Shown here: positions 23,101 to 35,100 of the stretch, piece by piece
How positions within the stretch are numbered: the stretch's first letter is position 1
How the letters are laid out: every line of letters begins with the position of its first letter
From: Sabellastarte sp. h YS-2021
Lineage: Eukaryota > Annelida > Polychaeta > Sabellida > Sabellidae
Assembly (NCBI GenBank): GCA_964017235.1
Contig: OZ024938.1
Coordinates: 60,255,816-60,319,815 of the forward strand
Length of the DNA: 64,000 bases
Direction: 5' to 3'
Notes under the pieces: generated by a model
Database searches by the model: none
What the model was told of the DNA's origin: nothing
Seen by the model: the letters and a program-made list of their open reading frames with translations, nothing else
Made by a program: the position numbers and the translations under genes

Positions 23101-26100
23101 GGGAGAGCTTTCACTTGGTGAAGTTTCAGACCCATAGCTAATTACTCGTCTACTCAAAATGAGTAAATGCGAATTATCTCTAAAAGTATTGCAGATAGCC
23201 AATTTTTCTCAAATAACTCATTCACCTACTTTTGGGAGAGCTTTCACTTGGTGAAGTTTCAGACCCATAGCAAATTACTCACCTACTCAAAATGAGTAAA
23301 TGCAAATTATCTGTAAAAGTATTGCGGATACCCAATTTTTATCAAATACTCATTCATCTACTTGTGGGAGAGCTTTCACATGGTGAAGTTTCAGACCCAT
23401 AGCTAATTACTCACCTACTCAAAATGAGTAAATGCGAATTATCTGTAAAAGTATTGTAGATAGCCAATTTTTCTCAAATAACTCATTCACCTACTTTTGG
23501 GAGAGCTTTCACTTGGTGAAGTTTCAGACCCATAGATAATTATTCACCTACTCGAAATGAGTAAATGTGAATTATCTCTTAATAGTATTGCAGATAGCCA
23601 TTTTTTCTCAAATAACTCATTCACCTACTTTTGGAAGACCTTTCACACACGAAAATGAAAAATTGTGAATATCTCGGAAAAGCTATTTCTTCTGCTTTAA
23701 TGCTCGGCGGGAGATACACACCACGGCAGTTTTCTTGACAAAAATTTTTGTCTCCCCAAAAATGGTGGCCATTTTGAATTTTCAAAGTTTTTGCAAAACA
23801 CAAAAATGCTTATATCTCAAAAACCGTGCTATATGGAGTGAACTCAACAAAATTTTGGACCTGCTGGGTATCTCTGCAGAGTAGCCATGCCAATTTTCAA
23901 AATATTTTTGTCTCGCCAAATATAGCGGACATTTTTTATTTTTTTATTTTTTGCAAAACACAAAAATGCTTATATCTTGAAAACCGTGCTAGATAGAGCA
24001 GACTGCGCTGACTTTGGTTGCCACAACAGTATAAGGCTAGAAACGAAGCATTTTCTTAATACTTTAGCACTCACCTTTATATCCTTTTCGGGACGCTTTG
24101 TTTTTGCTATGCAAAAACATTATCTTTTTTTTTGCGAGCGATCCTCTAGTTAAAATTTTCAATTTAACAGCAATAAAATACAGTAATAAATGAGATCTGT
24201 GGTTTAGAAGGGACTTAGAAGAAAAATTTTACTTCCGGGAAAAATTTCACGTTACAACGGTTTTGGGATTGTCAATAGGGTATCCAGATTGTTCGCACCA
24301 AAACGGATTCGCCCCAGTGTAAGAGGAGATCATTCGCCCCACGGAAATTTGTGATATATCTACTCATGAATATTAACGAATTTGGTGTTACAGCCGTGAG
24401 TTCTAGAGGCAACCAGTCTACTTTTCGTCTACAAACGTGATTAATTTAGTGGTGGTGGACCAGTTCACGCCCGTGTACCTATTCACGCCCACCCCTAAAT
24501 TTCTCCAAAACAATCATAGTTAGGCAATAAATTACAACTGTATATGATCAATTTGATAATTATCCATGTTGTGGTAAACATCTTTTCTGTGAAAAATTAT
24601 AAATCTTTAAGAAAATTGAGGGTGGGCGTGAATAGGTACATGGGCGTGAATTGGTCCACCACCACTAATTAACCAATGAAATCATTTGTTACTGAAACCT
24701 CACTCGAGACAAAGTTCTAGAGGCTTCTACAGTACAGATCTTCTTTGAGGCTTCAGTTTTCTAAAATATTGCTGCAAAACGTGATAAAAAGCTACTCATG
24801 AATATTAATGAATTTCTGTTACAGCCATGAATTCTCGAGTTTAAAGTATAATAAGTTATAATCTAAATAATAAATTATGGTACGAATGAACTGACGATCG
24901 CATGGGGCAAACCCGTTTTGGTGCGAAACGTCTGGTATTCGTCAATAGTACTGGTCAGCCAGTGAAGTTCGTCACCCCAGTGAAGTTCGTCACCTGTGTT
25001 TTATGACAATATTAAAGAGTTTTTACTGTCCAGTTATGGCATATATGTATACCTTGCCATTGAAAGAAGATATTCCATTTATTTAAATGTGAATATTGCC
25101 TGTCCTTTTTTACGGCAGGTGACGAACTTTACTAGGGTGATGAAATCCACTGGCCGACCAGTATGATAAATCACCAGCGCAACCTTTATAATATAAAACA
25201 AAAACAAGTTTGGCAACACGTTTCTTGGTTTTCTGCACTCGTGACCAATGTTTATAAAAGTGAACCAATCAAAATTAGCTTTCATCTGCGCCCCTGTTTG
25301 CTCGAGTTCATTGGCTCACATGACTAGAGAAGTTCAGATTTCATTGATTCGTTGTTAAAAATATTGGTCACATGACTAATGGAAAGTCAGGGAAGTGAGA
25401 AACATGAAAAGTGAGCTTCAGACACTTTTTGAAATTGAGTGCTTCATATATTAAAGTTGAATTCATAGATCAACCACTCGTTTACATTTTCAAAGTTGTT
25501 CTTAAGCCAACAACTCAATGTGAGGTTGGAGCAAGTGTAGTGTCCACGGCCGTTGATGAAAATTGAAGATATTATAGATGTTATATTTGTGTAATTGGCG
25601 ATAATGAAGTATAAATGACGCTGTATTTCAGGTTATTTATGTTTATTTAACTGTTGATATTATGTTGAACTATTATAAAAGAGGTTACTTGAATTATGTG
25701 AATATTTATCTTGTATGTTATTGTATGTGTATGTGTACTTGTGTACTTGTACGGTCACATGTTGATATTGTTGTGTGAACAGGATGTTGTCTCCTCAACT
25801 TCTGGGGAAAGACTGAAGCTCTGATCCAATCAGGGTTGAGTTTACAAACAAGTGTTTGGAGGGAAGCACAGAACTTTTGGTGGGAAACACAGGAGTTTTG
25901 GCGGGAAACTCTTCTGTATATAAGGGGGTGTTACCCTTCAGTCTGTGCTGAACTGGCCAAGGGGAAGGAACAAGATGCCAGGGTAAAACCTGAGAACCAA
26001 AGCACCTCTGCAGCTAGGAAACTGGCTTAACAGAAGCTTTGTACAAAAACAAACTGAACTCCTCTCACTATTTCCACAATGAAAATAATTTGCCAAAATA

Positions 26101-29100
26101 CGAATGGCATTACGCCCAAGATAAGACAACTACCTGTAGCCGATATTACAATCTTAACTGAAACCCATAGGAAAACAACAGAAAAATCTAAGATATTACA
26201 ACATTTCAAACAATCTCATGTATATCAATCAGATGGAGAGAGAAACTCCAAGGGAGTAACCATAATTATCAAAGAGGAAATCCCACATAAAATTAACAAA
26301 ATAAGCAATACAGGAAACTACATAATATTGAGCTTTGAAGTGAATTCAGAAACTTATAACTTAGTAGGCCTGTACTTAGAGCCAGAAGACTACTCGACCA
26401 ACAGGCTAAAAAATGTACTACAGGAAATAGATACCCACATAAATGGAAAAGAAAACTTGATCATAGTGGGAGACTTCAACTGTGTAGCAGAAAGGAAAGA
26501 TGCCAAGGTGTATACCATACAAACAAGCAATCTATTAAAAAATATGATCAACTTATTAGACCGCTAAAAAGTAAATATGACCTCATGGACATATGGCGGG
26601 AACACAACCCGAATGGAATAGAATATACACACATCAGCTCAACAAACGCCACAAGAGTAGACCAGATTTTATGTAATAAAATAAATGCAAACGCATACAA
26701 AGTAAAACACAAAATACTGGGAAATTTCGACCATAGGGGCATGCAATTAATAATCAGTAATAGAGCAATATGGGGAAAAGGTCTGTGGAAGCTGAATACA
26801 AAACTCATCGAAAGGAAAGAAAACAAAACAAAAATAAAGGAGACAATCCAAACACTGAAAGAAGAAAAATACAGAATGGAACCACTCCAGCGGTGGGATT
26901 ATTTCAAAACTAAAATGACAACTAATATCCATGGGCATAGAAAATAAAAAGAAACAAAATGAAAGACTTAACAAGCTAACAAAAGAACTGGAAAACAAAG
27001 AAAAGGATGAACACACAAGACTACAGGAACTGATGGACCGTCGAAAGGAAATAAACAATATGCACAATGAAAAATTACAGGGATGTCTCATAAGAGCAAA
27101 AATCAACAACCTAAACCATATGGATAGACCAAGTAAATACTTCTATGATTTAGAAAAAATGAAAGGTAAATCCAAAAACATATCAGAACTAATAAATGAT
27201 AATGGCGTAACGATCAAGACAAAAAAGGAAATACTAGAGACAGTAGAAAAATTTTATGAAAACCTATGCAATGAAGAACCCACAGATGAGAGGGAACAAG
27301 ATAATATCGACAAACTATTAGAGAAAAACAAAATTAAGGAAAACATAAATCACATAGGAGGCTTTAGGAGCATTAATCACTGAAAGTGAAATCAAGGCAG
27401 CCATAACAAAAATGAGCAACAACAAAAGCCCGGGGTCAGATGGCCTTCCCAAAGAGTTTTATAGTACCTTTTGGGATGACATCAAAGAGGACCTGTGCGA
27501 AATGTTGAACAATATTTATCTAAAACAAGAACTGTGCGAATCACAGAAAACAGCAATAGTGAAACTAATATATAAGAAAGGTAACCCAAAAGAACTCAAA
27601 AACTGGAGACCAATCAACCTTTTAAGCATTGATTATAAAATACTTTCCAAAATCCTGGCAGAAAGATTAAAGCACGTAATGCCAACAATAGTAAGCAAAG
27701 ACCAGTATTGTGGGGTCCCCAATGGGGGCATAACAACAGCAAACAGCATCCTCACAAACATCTGGGACATAGAATGTAAGCATAATAGGAGTAAATTAAT
27801 GTACCTCCTAATAGATCAGAAAAAAGCCTTTGACAGAGTAAACCACCAATACCTCCTCAAAACCCTCAAAGCCCTAAATCTTCACCCAAATTTTATACAA
27901 TGGGTTCAAACAATGTACAGAGAGTCATATAGTCACATTGAAATAAATGGAAGCCTAACAAAAAGGATAAATATAAAAAGGTCGGTGAGACAAGGATGTC
28001 CCTTAAGCATGTTGTTATTCATATTAACAGCAGAAGGACTAACACAGAAAATAAAAGCTAATAACAAGATAAAAGGATATAAAATAACACCCAATATAGA
28101 GAAAAAGGTTGTAGCATATGCCGACGACCCAACAATAATACTCACAGACCCAAACTCAATCAAAGAATCACTGGATACAATAAATAGCTACTGCAAAGCA
28201 TCGGGTGCTGAAATAAAGACAAATCGGAAATCTTAATAACAGGCCCGTAGAAACTCAAAGACATTAGGGAGGTCCTAGGATGGATAAAGGAAGAAGTTAA
28301 AATCCTAGGGATAACTTATACCAGGGAAAACATGGGAAAAAGAAACTATGCTCCTCTAATATCAGAAATCCAAGGGAAGAGCACATCTTCTAAACATATA
28401 TGCATTCCCAAAGCTAACCTACAGATTAAGGCATATAGACTTCCCCAAAGAACTGAAAAAACATCTAAAGGCCGAAATATTCAAATTCATATGGCAAAAC
28501 AATATACAGACAGTATCACAAGAAAAAATGGCATGTCCAAAATACCTGGGAGGAACTGGGCTACATGACCTGGATATAAGACAGAATGCCTATGGCTACA
28601 GGAAGCCCATGAAATAATCACAAACCCAAACTCAGAAGAGAACCTGCTAAGAAGAGGAACCCTAGGCCCAATACCCAAACTAAACAAATACTTCAGAGAA
28701 AAAGAAACCAAAATAACCCATGTAAACATGACAGAAATATCCTCAGATAAAATCAAATACCTGAGAAACTACCTGAAAGACAACATACCCTCTGCGAACA
28801 ACTTAAGAAAAATATATGAAACACTCCAAGAAGGCACAACAACAATACCTACAAGCCAACAGCACCAGTTTACCTACTGAAGTAAGGTAAAATTCCCAAA
28901 GCTATGGCAATATGGCTACCTGACAGCCCACGAAGCACACAAAACCAGGCATTGGTTATATAACAAAAATTTTCAAATAAGGGATGTAGTAAAATCAAAA
29001 GGAAAATGTGAGGAATGCAAACAAAATGATACCCAAGAACACAACACTGTAGAAAAACTGCGGTCCTAAGAAAATATATACAGGACACCCATGGCATAAC

Positions 29101-32100
29101 CGACATGATATCACGAACAGAAAACCAATCTAACAACATAAAAATCTTGGCGTATCAAAAAATTGCACTCACATATAAAGTGCATCTAAACAAAGGAAAT
29201 ACAGACAGAGGGAAGATAATATCTGATTACCAAAATATATTAGAGGATATAGAACTATCCCTAGATTAAAGGCAACAGGAGTCACAACAATTACAGCTTC
29301 AGCATACCCAATCTACAGCCCCAAAACGACCATCACAAAGAATGTATCACCTCTGCAGCCAAGTAAGTGAAAACTGAACGACTTAACAGAAGATACAAAC
29401 AAGAAACCAGAATGTAGGCAATGGCCCTCAACAACCAAAGACAGCATCAACAAGCAAGTGGAGAAACAACAAAAAGTAATAAATAGCAAAACCTGATCTC
29501 GTGTATTTTGCTTCATAGTCCGTGAGCCAGGACCACAAATTTGAGCCATCGGTACCATTTGAGGGAATAACTGTCATAGTGGTTTTTGGTAAGGTATACA
29601 CCTCTAGTTTCAGAATATATGTGATAGCATTGCATTGATGGTAGCTTTTTGTGTGTTATCACATGATATATAAACCTACTCCAAACCACATTTTCAAAAA
29701 TTGGATATAGCACCAAATAATGTGTCTGACTTCAAAATGATGATTCTCACTTCATATGTTTTGAAATTAATACAAATTTTACGTATAATATGTTATTTGA
29801 TATAGAAATGGGGATGAACTGGGTAAAGGTGACATCTAACATCATTGTTATTAGGCACTGTACAAATACAATGTGTGTAAATATCAGTTTTTATGAAAGA
29901 ATAAAAGTGTAATTTCTGTGATGGCTTTCCAAAAATTGCACATATTAAAACTAATTTTGAAACTTTAAAAAACTAATGCCTATTGTAGCGTGCCGAGGGT
30001 AGTGATATGGTTCCAACATGAATAGTAATATTTGATTAATGGTTCATATTATAACTTCAAGATTTAAACATAATGAATTGTCTGAATTGTCTATTCCCAT
30101 TTAGAATGATTTCCCTGAGAGACCAAGTTCAACCCACATTATTTAATTATTCTAGGTTCAACAAACTAACAACACTATGTACAAATATGTACAACCCAGT
30201 ATAACTGGGGCTGGCCACTTCCCTCCCTCTAATTCCCTAGATCATATTAGAAGAAAAGTTTAAATTGTATCCATGAAATTTACCTATCAATTTCCTCCCC
30301 CTTTTACTCCTAACCCAAGTTTACAAAATAAACCTCACCCTTCTTGTGCAGATCTGGGCATCTTGACAGTCTTCGGACTTTAATGCTACAGAAGTGCTGT
30401 AGAAGTGCTGTCTCCTTAGGGAGAAAGTGAACCAGGAAGAAACACCCCAAAGTTGGCCCTTTTATAGGGAATAACTGGGTCAACAACTGTCTAGCAGTAA
30501 AATGCATTTTTGTGATTGGATTAAAAATCCCCAAATGACCTGTTGAACTTTGGCATTTACCTGATTGGACAAGAGCTTGAGATGTTTAACCCTTGTAGTA
30601 GCAAAGATGGCTGACTTCCTGTTCTCCCACTTCAAAACTTTAACAACAAACTATGATTGAAGGAAGATATATAAACAGGTAAAAAGTATGTGAAATGTAA
30701 TAAAGTAGCCAACATAATGTTATAAATGTACTTTCAATGTGATTTAATGTGATTAACGATGTAAAATTACCGGCAGTTGCCGATAGTTGAAACTCTGCAT
30801 TAACGGCATCGCCGATACACGACAATACCCCCCACCAACTAAAGAGGGTTTGTCCCCAAACATAGCTGAAAAATAAACACATTAAAACAACATGACAAAA
30901 AAAAAACAATCTTTATTCATACAAAATACAATAAAAAAAAAAAAACATTTAATAAACATCATTTCTGGTGAAATCTCGGGTCACCCCTCAGGTAGTACTC
31001 AGTGTACTTGCACGGCTTCGGCAGGAAACTATAAATAGGTTTCATAATATCAACGTCCACTGGCACAAGTTTCCATTCAACTGGACCATGATCAGGTGAA
31101 GCCGGTCCTGCTGTGTCACCTTGGGGTGAACTCCCTCCTGTCTCAGGTAACACACACACATTGTTATTGTGGTCAAGATCCTCTTCGACCAGATCAGTGA
31201 ACACAAATTCATCCACATCCGACATGGTCGGAGTCCTGGGCGGTGAACCCACAAATGGTGACATGGTCACACAAGCACCAGCAGCGGCCCCAATAGGAGA
31301 CCTAGACCTGCTCCTACCCCTATCAGATCTAAACATAATAGGGTCTTTGTGGCGGAGTCCAGCATGGTGCTTCTTGTGGTGGTCCCGCAACAAACACTTC
31401 TTGTGAAGTGGAAATACAAAGTCACAACCAAAACCACACTTCGCCAAGCTGTTGTGATCCTCCCTCTTGTGCCTCTCAAGTACATCTTTCTTAACTGTGG
31501 TGAAACTACACCTATGACAACTGAAGCGAACCCTAAAAATACAAAAGGAAAACAAACATGCAATGTACATTTATAAAATGCTATTTTCAAACTTCTTAGG
31601 AAGTTTCACTTGTCTCCCTGAACGAGTAGTAACACACTCTGTAGATTTAGCCTTAGGACTACAATGTGTTTCTAAAACTTTTGACTTGGGACTTTCAATA
31701 GATTCTGCTACTCCATCTGTCCCATTTGATACATTTCCATCTGTTGTCTCAACCCTGCTTTGTGACTTACTATGCCCCAACTTAAGTCTATCATGATGTA
31801 CAATCTTTATTTTGGACTGTGGACTTAACTGAATTTTGTACAGGAGATCAGATAATTTCCCAACAACTAAGTAAGGGCCTACCCACCGAGATTGAAGTTT
31901 TGGGCTAATACCTTTCTTTTTAGTTGGATCAAACAAGAAAACACTATCCCCAACATTGTAACTATGTGCATTGGCACGATGATCATACAATCTCTTTTGC
32001 CTGTCACAAGATTTCTCCAAATTTTCCCGTGCTATTTCATGAATTTCTTTTAATTTTTCCTTAAGCTCATAAAGATAGGGCAAATCTGATGACCTGTGTT

Positions 32101-35100
32101 TTTGATCTGGGAATGACCCTAACAATAAGTCTATAGGTAGGGTAACCTCCCGCCCAAACATCATAGCTGCTGGTGTTTGACCTGTTGATTCATGAATGGA
32201 GGACCTATAAGCCAACATCAACATTGGAAGATGACTATCCCAATCCCTCTGGTCACTAGCAATGTATTTACTCAACATATTTTCTAAGGTCAAGTTAAAC
32301 CTCTCAACTAGTCCATCACTCTGAGGATGGTAGGCAGTTGTCCTTGTCTTATCAATGTCAAGCAATGAACAAAGTTCCTGGAACAAACTAGATTCAAACT
32401 GGGACCCTTGGTCAGAATGTAGGAGTAATGGTACCCCAAACCTACTTATAAATTCATTGACCAAAACATTTGCAATAGTCACTGTTTCTTGATTGGGCAT
32501 AGGATATGCCTCAACCCACTTTGTGAAGTAATCACTCACAACCAAAATATATTTATTTCCCAAGGAACTCTCTGGTAATGGCCCTAGAATGTCTAAACCA
32601 ACTCTTTCTAAAGGAAGACCTACAGCATACTTTTTAAGTGGATGTCTTGCCTTTTTATTAGGGGACTTGCGCCTCTGACATTCAGGACATTCTCGACATA
32701 ACCTGTGAATATCAGCCTTATATCCTGCCCAGTACACACGTCTACGCATACGCCCTAAAGTTCTTTTGATACCTAAGTGACCTGACCACTTTTGCTTGTG
32801 CAATTGGGAAAATAAATCTTCCTTCATAGAAGGTGGAATGACTAATTGCAAAACAGGTTGTTTGACCCTTGGATCGAACCACTCCCTGTACAAAACATTG
32901 TCCTTAAGAATCAATCTATTCCATTGTGACCAGTAATTCTTCAAACTGATACCTCTATCAGATATATCTTGCCAGGTTGGCCTTGTGTCCTTAAGTTTCC
33001 ATTCAATGATAAGTTTTAGATCCTTATCCTTCCTTTGTTCAGTACAAATTTCATCCAACGTATTGCTTTGAAGCCATGAGTCAGCTGTAAAGGTTTCTTG
33101 TCTGACATTTTTACAACTATTTAGAGTTAAAGGCTCTTTTATTTCAGAAGAATCATACCTTATACTTGGTAAGGTTTCAGACTTTTGAAAATTGTTTGCA
33201 CCAGTAACCCTACTAGCAATATTGTCACTACCTTGAGATTGCTGATGACAACATGGTCTTAAATCTTCGCAATTTGTTTGATAAGCCCTGTCCTTACTTT
33301 CTACCCTGTCACAATATCTACAAGGTTCACATGGTCTTCTTGACAATGCATCGGCATTGCCATGTGACTTGCCACTACGATGAACTATCTCATAGTCATA
33401 GACTGCCAAAAACTCTGACCAGCGACAAAGTTGACCTTCAAGATTCTTAAAGTTTACTAACCATCTCAATGAACCATGATCAGTACGTATAACAAACTTT
33501 GTACCATACAAATATGTATGAAAGTGTTTTATGGAATCGACGACTGCAAGTAATTCACGCCTTGTGACGCAGTAATTTCGTTCACTCTTTGTCAAGACTC
33601 GACTGTAATAAGCAACCACCCTTTCTTTATCACCCTGCTTTTGCGACAAAACAGCACCAATGCCGACCCCACTGGCATCAGTGTCAAGTATAAATGGCTT
33701 TGTCAAGTCAGGATAAACTAGAACGGGAGTATTGACCAAACAAGTTTTCAATTTCTCAAATGCTTGATCACAATCTGATGACCAAACAAATTTGACATCT
33801 TTTTCTGTCAATCTTGTCAGGGGTTTCGCGATCGATGAGAAGTTTAAGATAAATTTCCTATAATAGGAACATAATCCTAGAAAACTTCTTACTTGTTTCA
33901 CAGTAACTGGCTTTGGCCAATTCTTAACTGAATCTATTTTCTTTGGGTTAGTTGATATCCCCTCTTCTGAAACTATATGGCCTAAGAATTCAACTTTATG
34001 TTGAAATATAGTACATTTCTTTGGTGACAATTTCAAGTTTGATGACCTTAACCTGTCAAACACTTTCCCCAGATTAACTAAGTGTTCTTCAAATGTCTCA
34101 CTCTTTATGATAATGTCATCTAAATACAGTAAACAAATGTCATACTGTAGCCCTGATAAAACTTTTTCCATGAGACGTTCAAATGAGCTCGGGGCATTAG
34201 TTAACCCAAAAGGCATAACATTGAACTCAAACAACCCACTTTGGCAGGTAAATGCTGTTTTTGGCCTATCTTTAGGATCAACCTCCATCTGCCAATAACC
34301 ACTAGCCAGATCCAATGTGCTAAACCACTTTGACCCATGTAATGACTGCAAACAGTCATTTGGATTGGGTAAACTGTATGAGTCCTTGATTGTGACACTG
34401 TTTAACTTCCTATAGTCAATACAAAATCTACAAGACCCATCTTTCTTGGTAACTAACAATTGGTGATGACCATGGGCTACAAGAAGGTGTTATTATGCCT
34501 GTGTCTAACATTTTACTAACTTCCTCCCTCTCAACTGTTTGTTTTGCCAAAGGGACTCTCCTAGGTCGCTGTTTAATAGGTGGAGTATTTCCAGTATTAA
34601 TTTCATGTTTGAACAGAGATGTTCTCCCTAAATCAGATTTTGATTTTGCAAATATATCTCTATAATCAAGCACTAGACTTTCTACTTCTTGTTGTTGTTT
34701 GACTGAAAGCAATGGTTGACATTTGGCCAACAAAGTTTGAAAATGTTCTGGTATTGAAGAGGTCTCAGTGTTTGTATTCATTTGATTCAGTTTACTACAA
34801 TTTTGAATACCAGTTTCAATCTGTTCAACTATCTCACAAGACCCTAAAACTGTCTCTTTGAACAACTGCCTTGGTTGATCATGTGGATTTAACACCCTAA
34901 CTGGTATAATATCTGTACTTAAATTCACTAAAGACCTAGCCACCAATACCTGTTTATTTTCCAACAATTTGTCAGAACCTTCAAGCAAAGCACAGTTTGG
35001 CAATATGTCTTTGTCAGGATTGTTAAAATACCCACCCACAATCATTTCACTATTTGAAGGAATAGTAATAGTTTCAGTCAACTTTATCCTAAACAAGGAC

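Larger units (their letters stand above)
19616..24098. mobile_element. Candidate non-autonomous element A: AAGCGTCCC termini around tandem satellite arrays
   Basis: Starts with a perfect 9-bp hairpin AAGCGTCCC-TTGC-GGGACGCTT (19616-19637), abutting the DIRS end, and ends at GGGACGCTTTGTTTTTG (24090-24106). The same right terminus and an AAGCGTCCC left terminus bracket another array element at 39457-41131. The body consists of satellite arrays (170-bp and 131-bp). No ORF of its own; ORFs are repeat by-products. It resembles bivalve array-carrying elements (pearl, Helitron-like) in design; the family is inferred. Confidence 0.55.
25800..29495 (+). mobile_element. Decayed L1/Tx1-like LINE, copy 1
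   Basis: Plus-strand non-LTR retrotransposon with endonuclease, RT and a C-terminal CCHC-type zinc knuckle in several broken frames. The 5' region carries a TATA-like box (25917). The end near 29490 is AT-rich without a clean poly-A tail, and boundaries are approximate. Confidence 0.8.

Noticed and set aside
20981..23639. CRISPR-like regular array
   Set aside because: The whole 131-bp unit repeats with no unique spacers, in an animal genome; it is a satellite.
26747..27109. 120-codon minus-strand ORF with hydrophobic stretches
   Set aside because: Antisense of the Lys-rich LINE linker; the Phe/Leu runs mirror AAA/AAG codons.
30310..30534. 74-codon ORF present twice (also 37489-37713)
   Set aside because: It lies in both LTRs and is duplicated with them; no domain.
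31113..31576. Plus-strand ORFs of 75-97 codons
   Set aside because: Antisense shadows of the zinc-finger ORF and pol end.
34428..34470. Second programmed frameshift within pol
   Set aside because: No slippery heptamer at the break and it interrupts a conserved RT segment; a one-base lesion is simpler.
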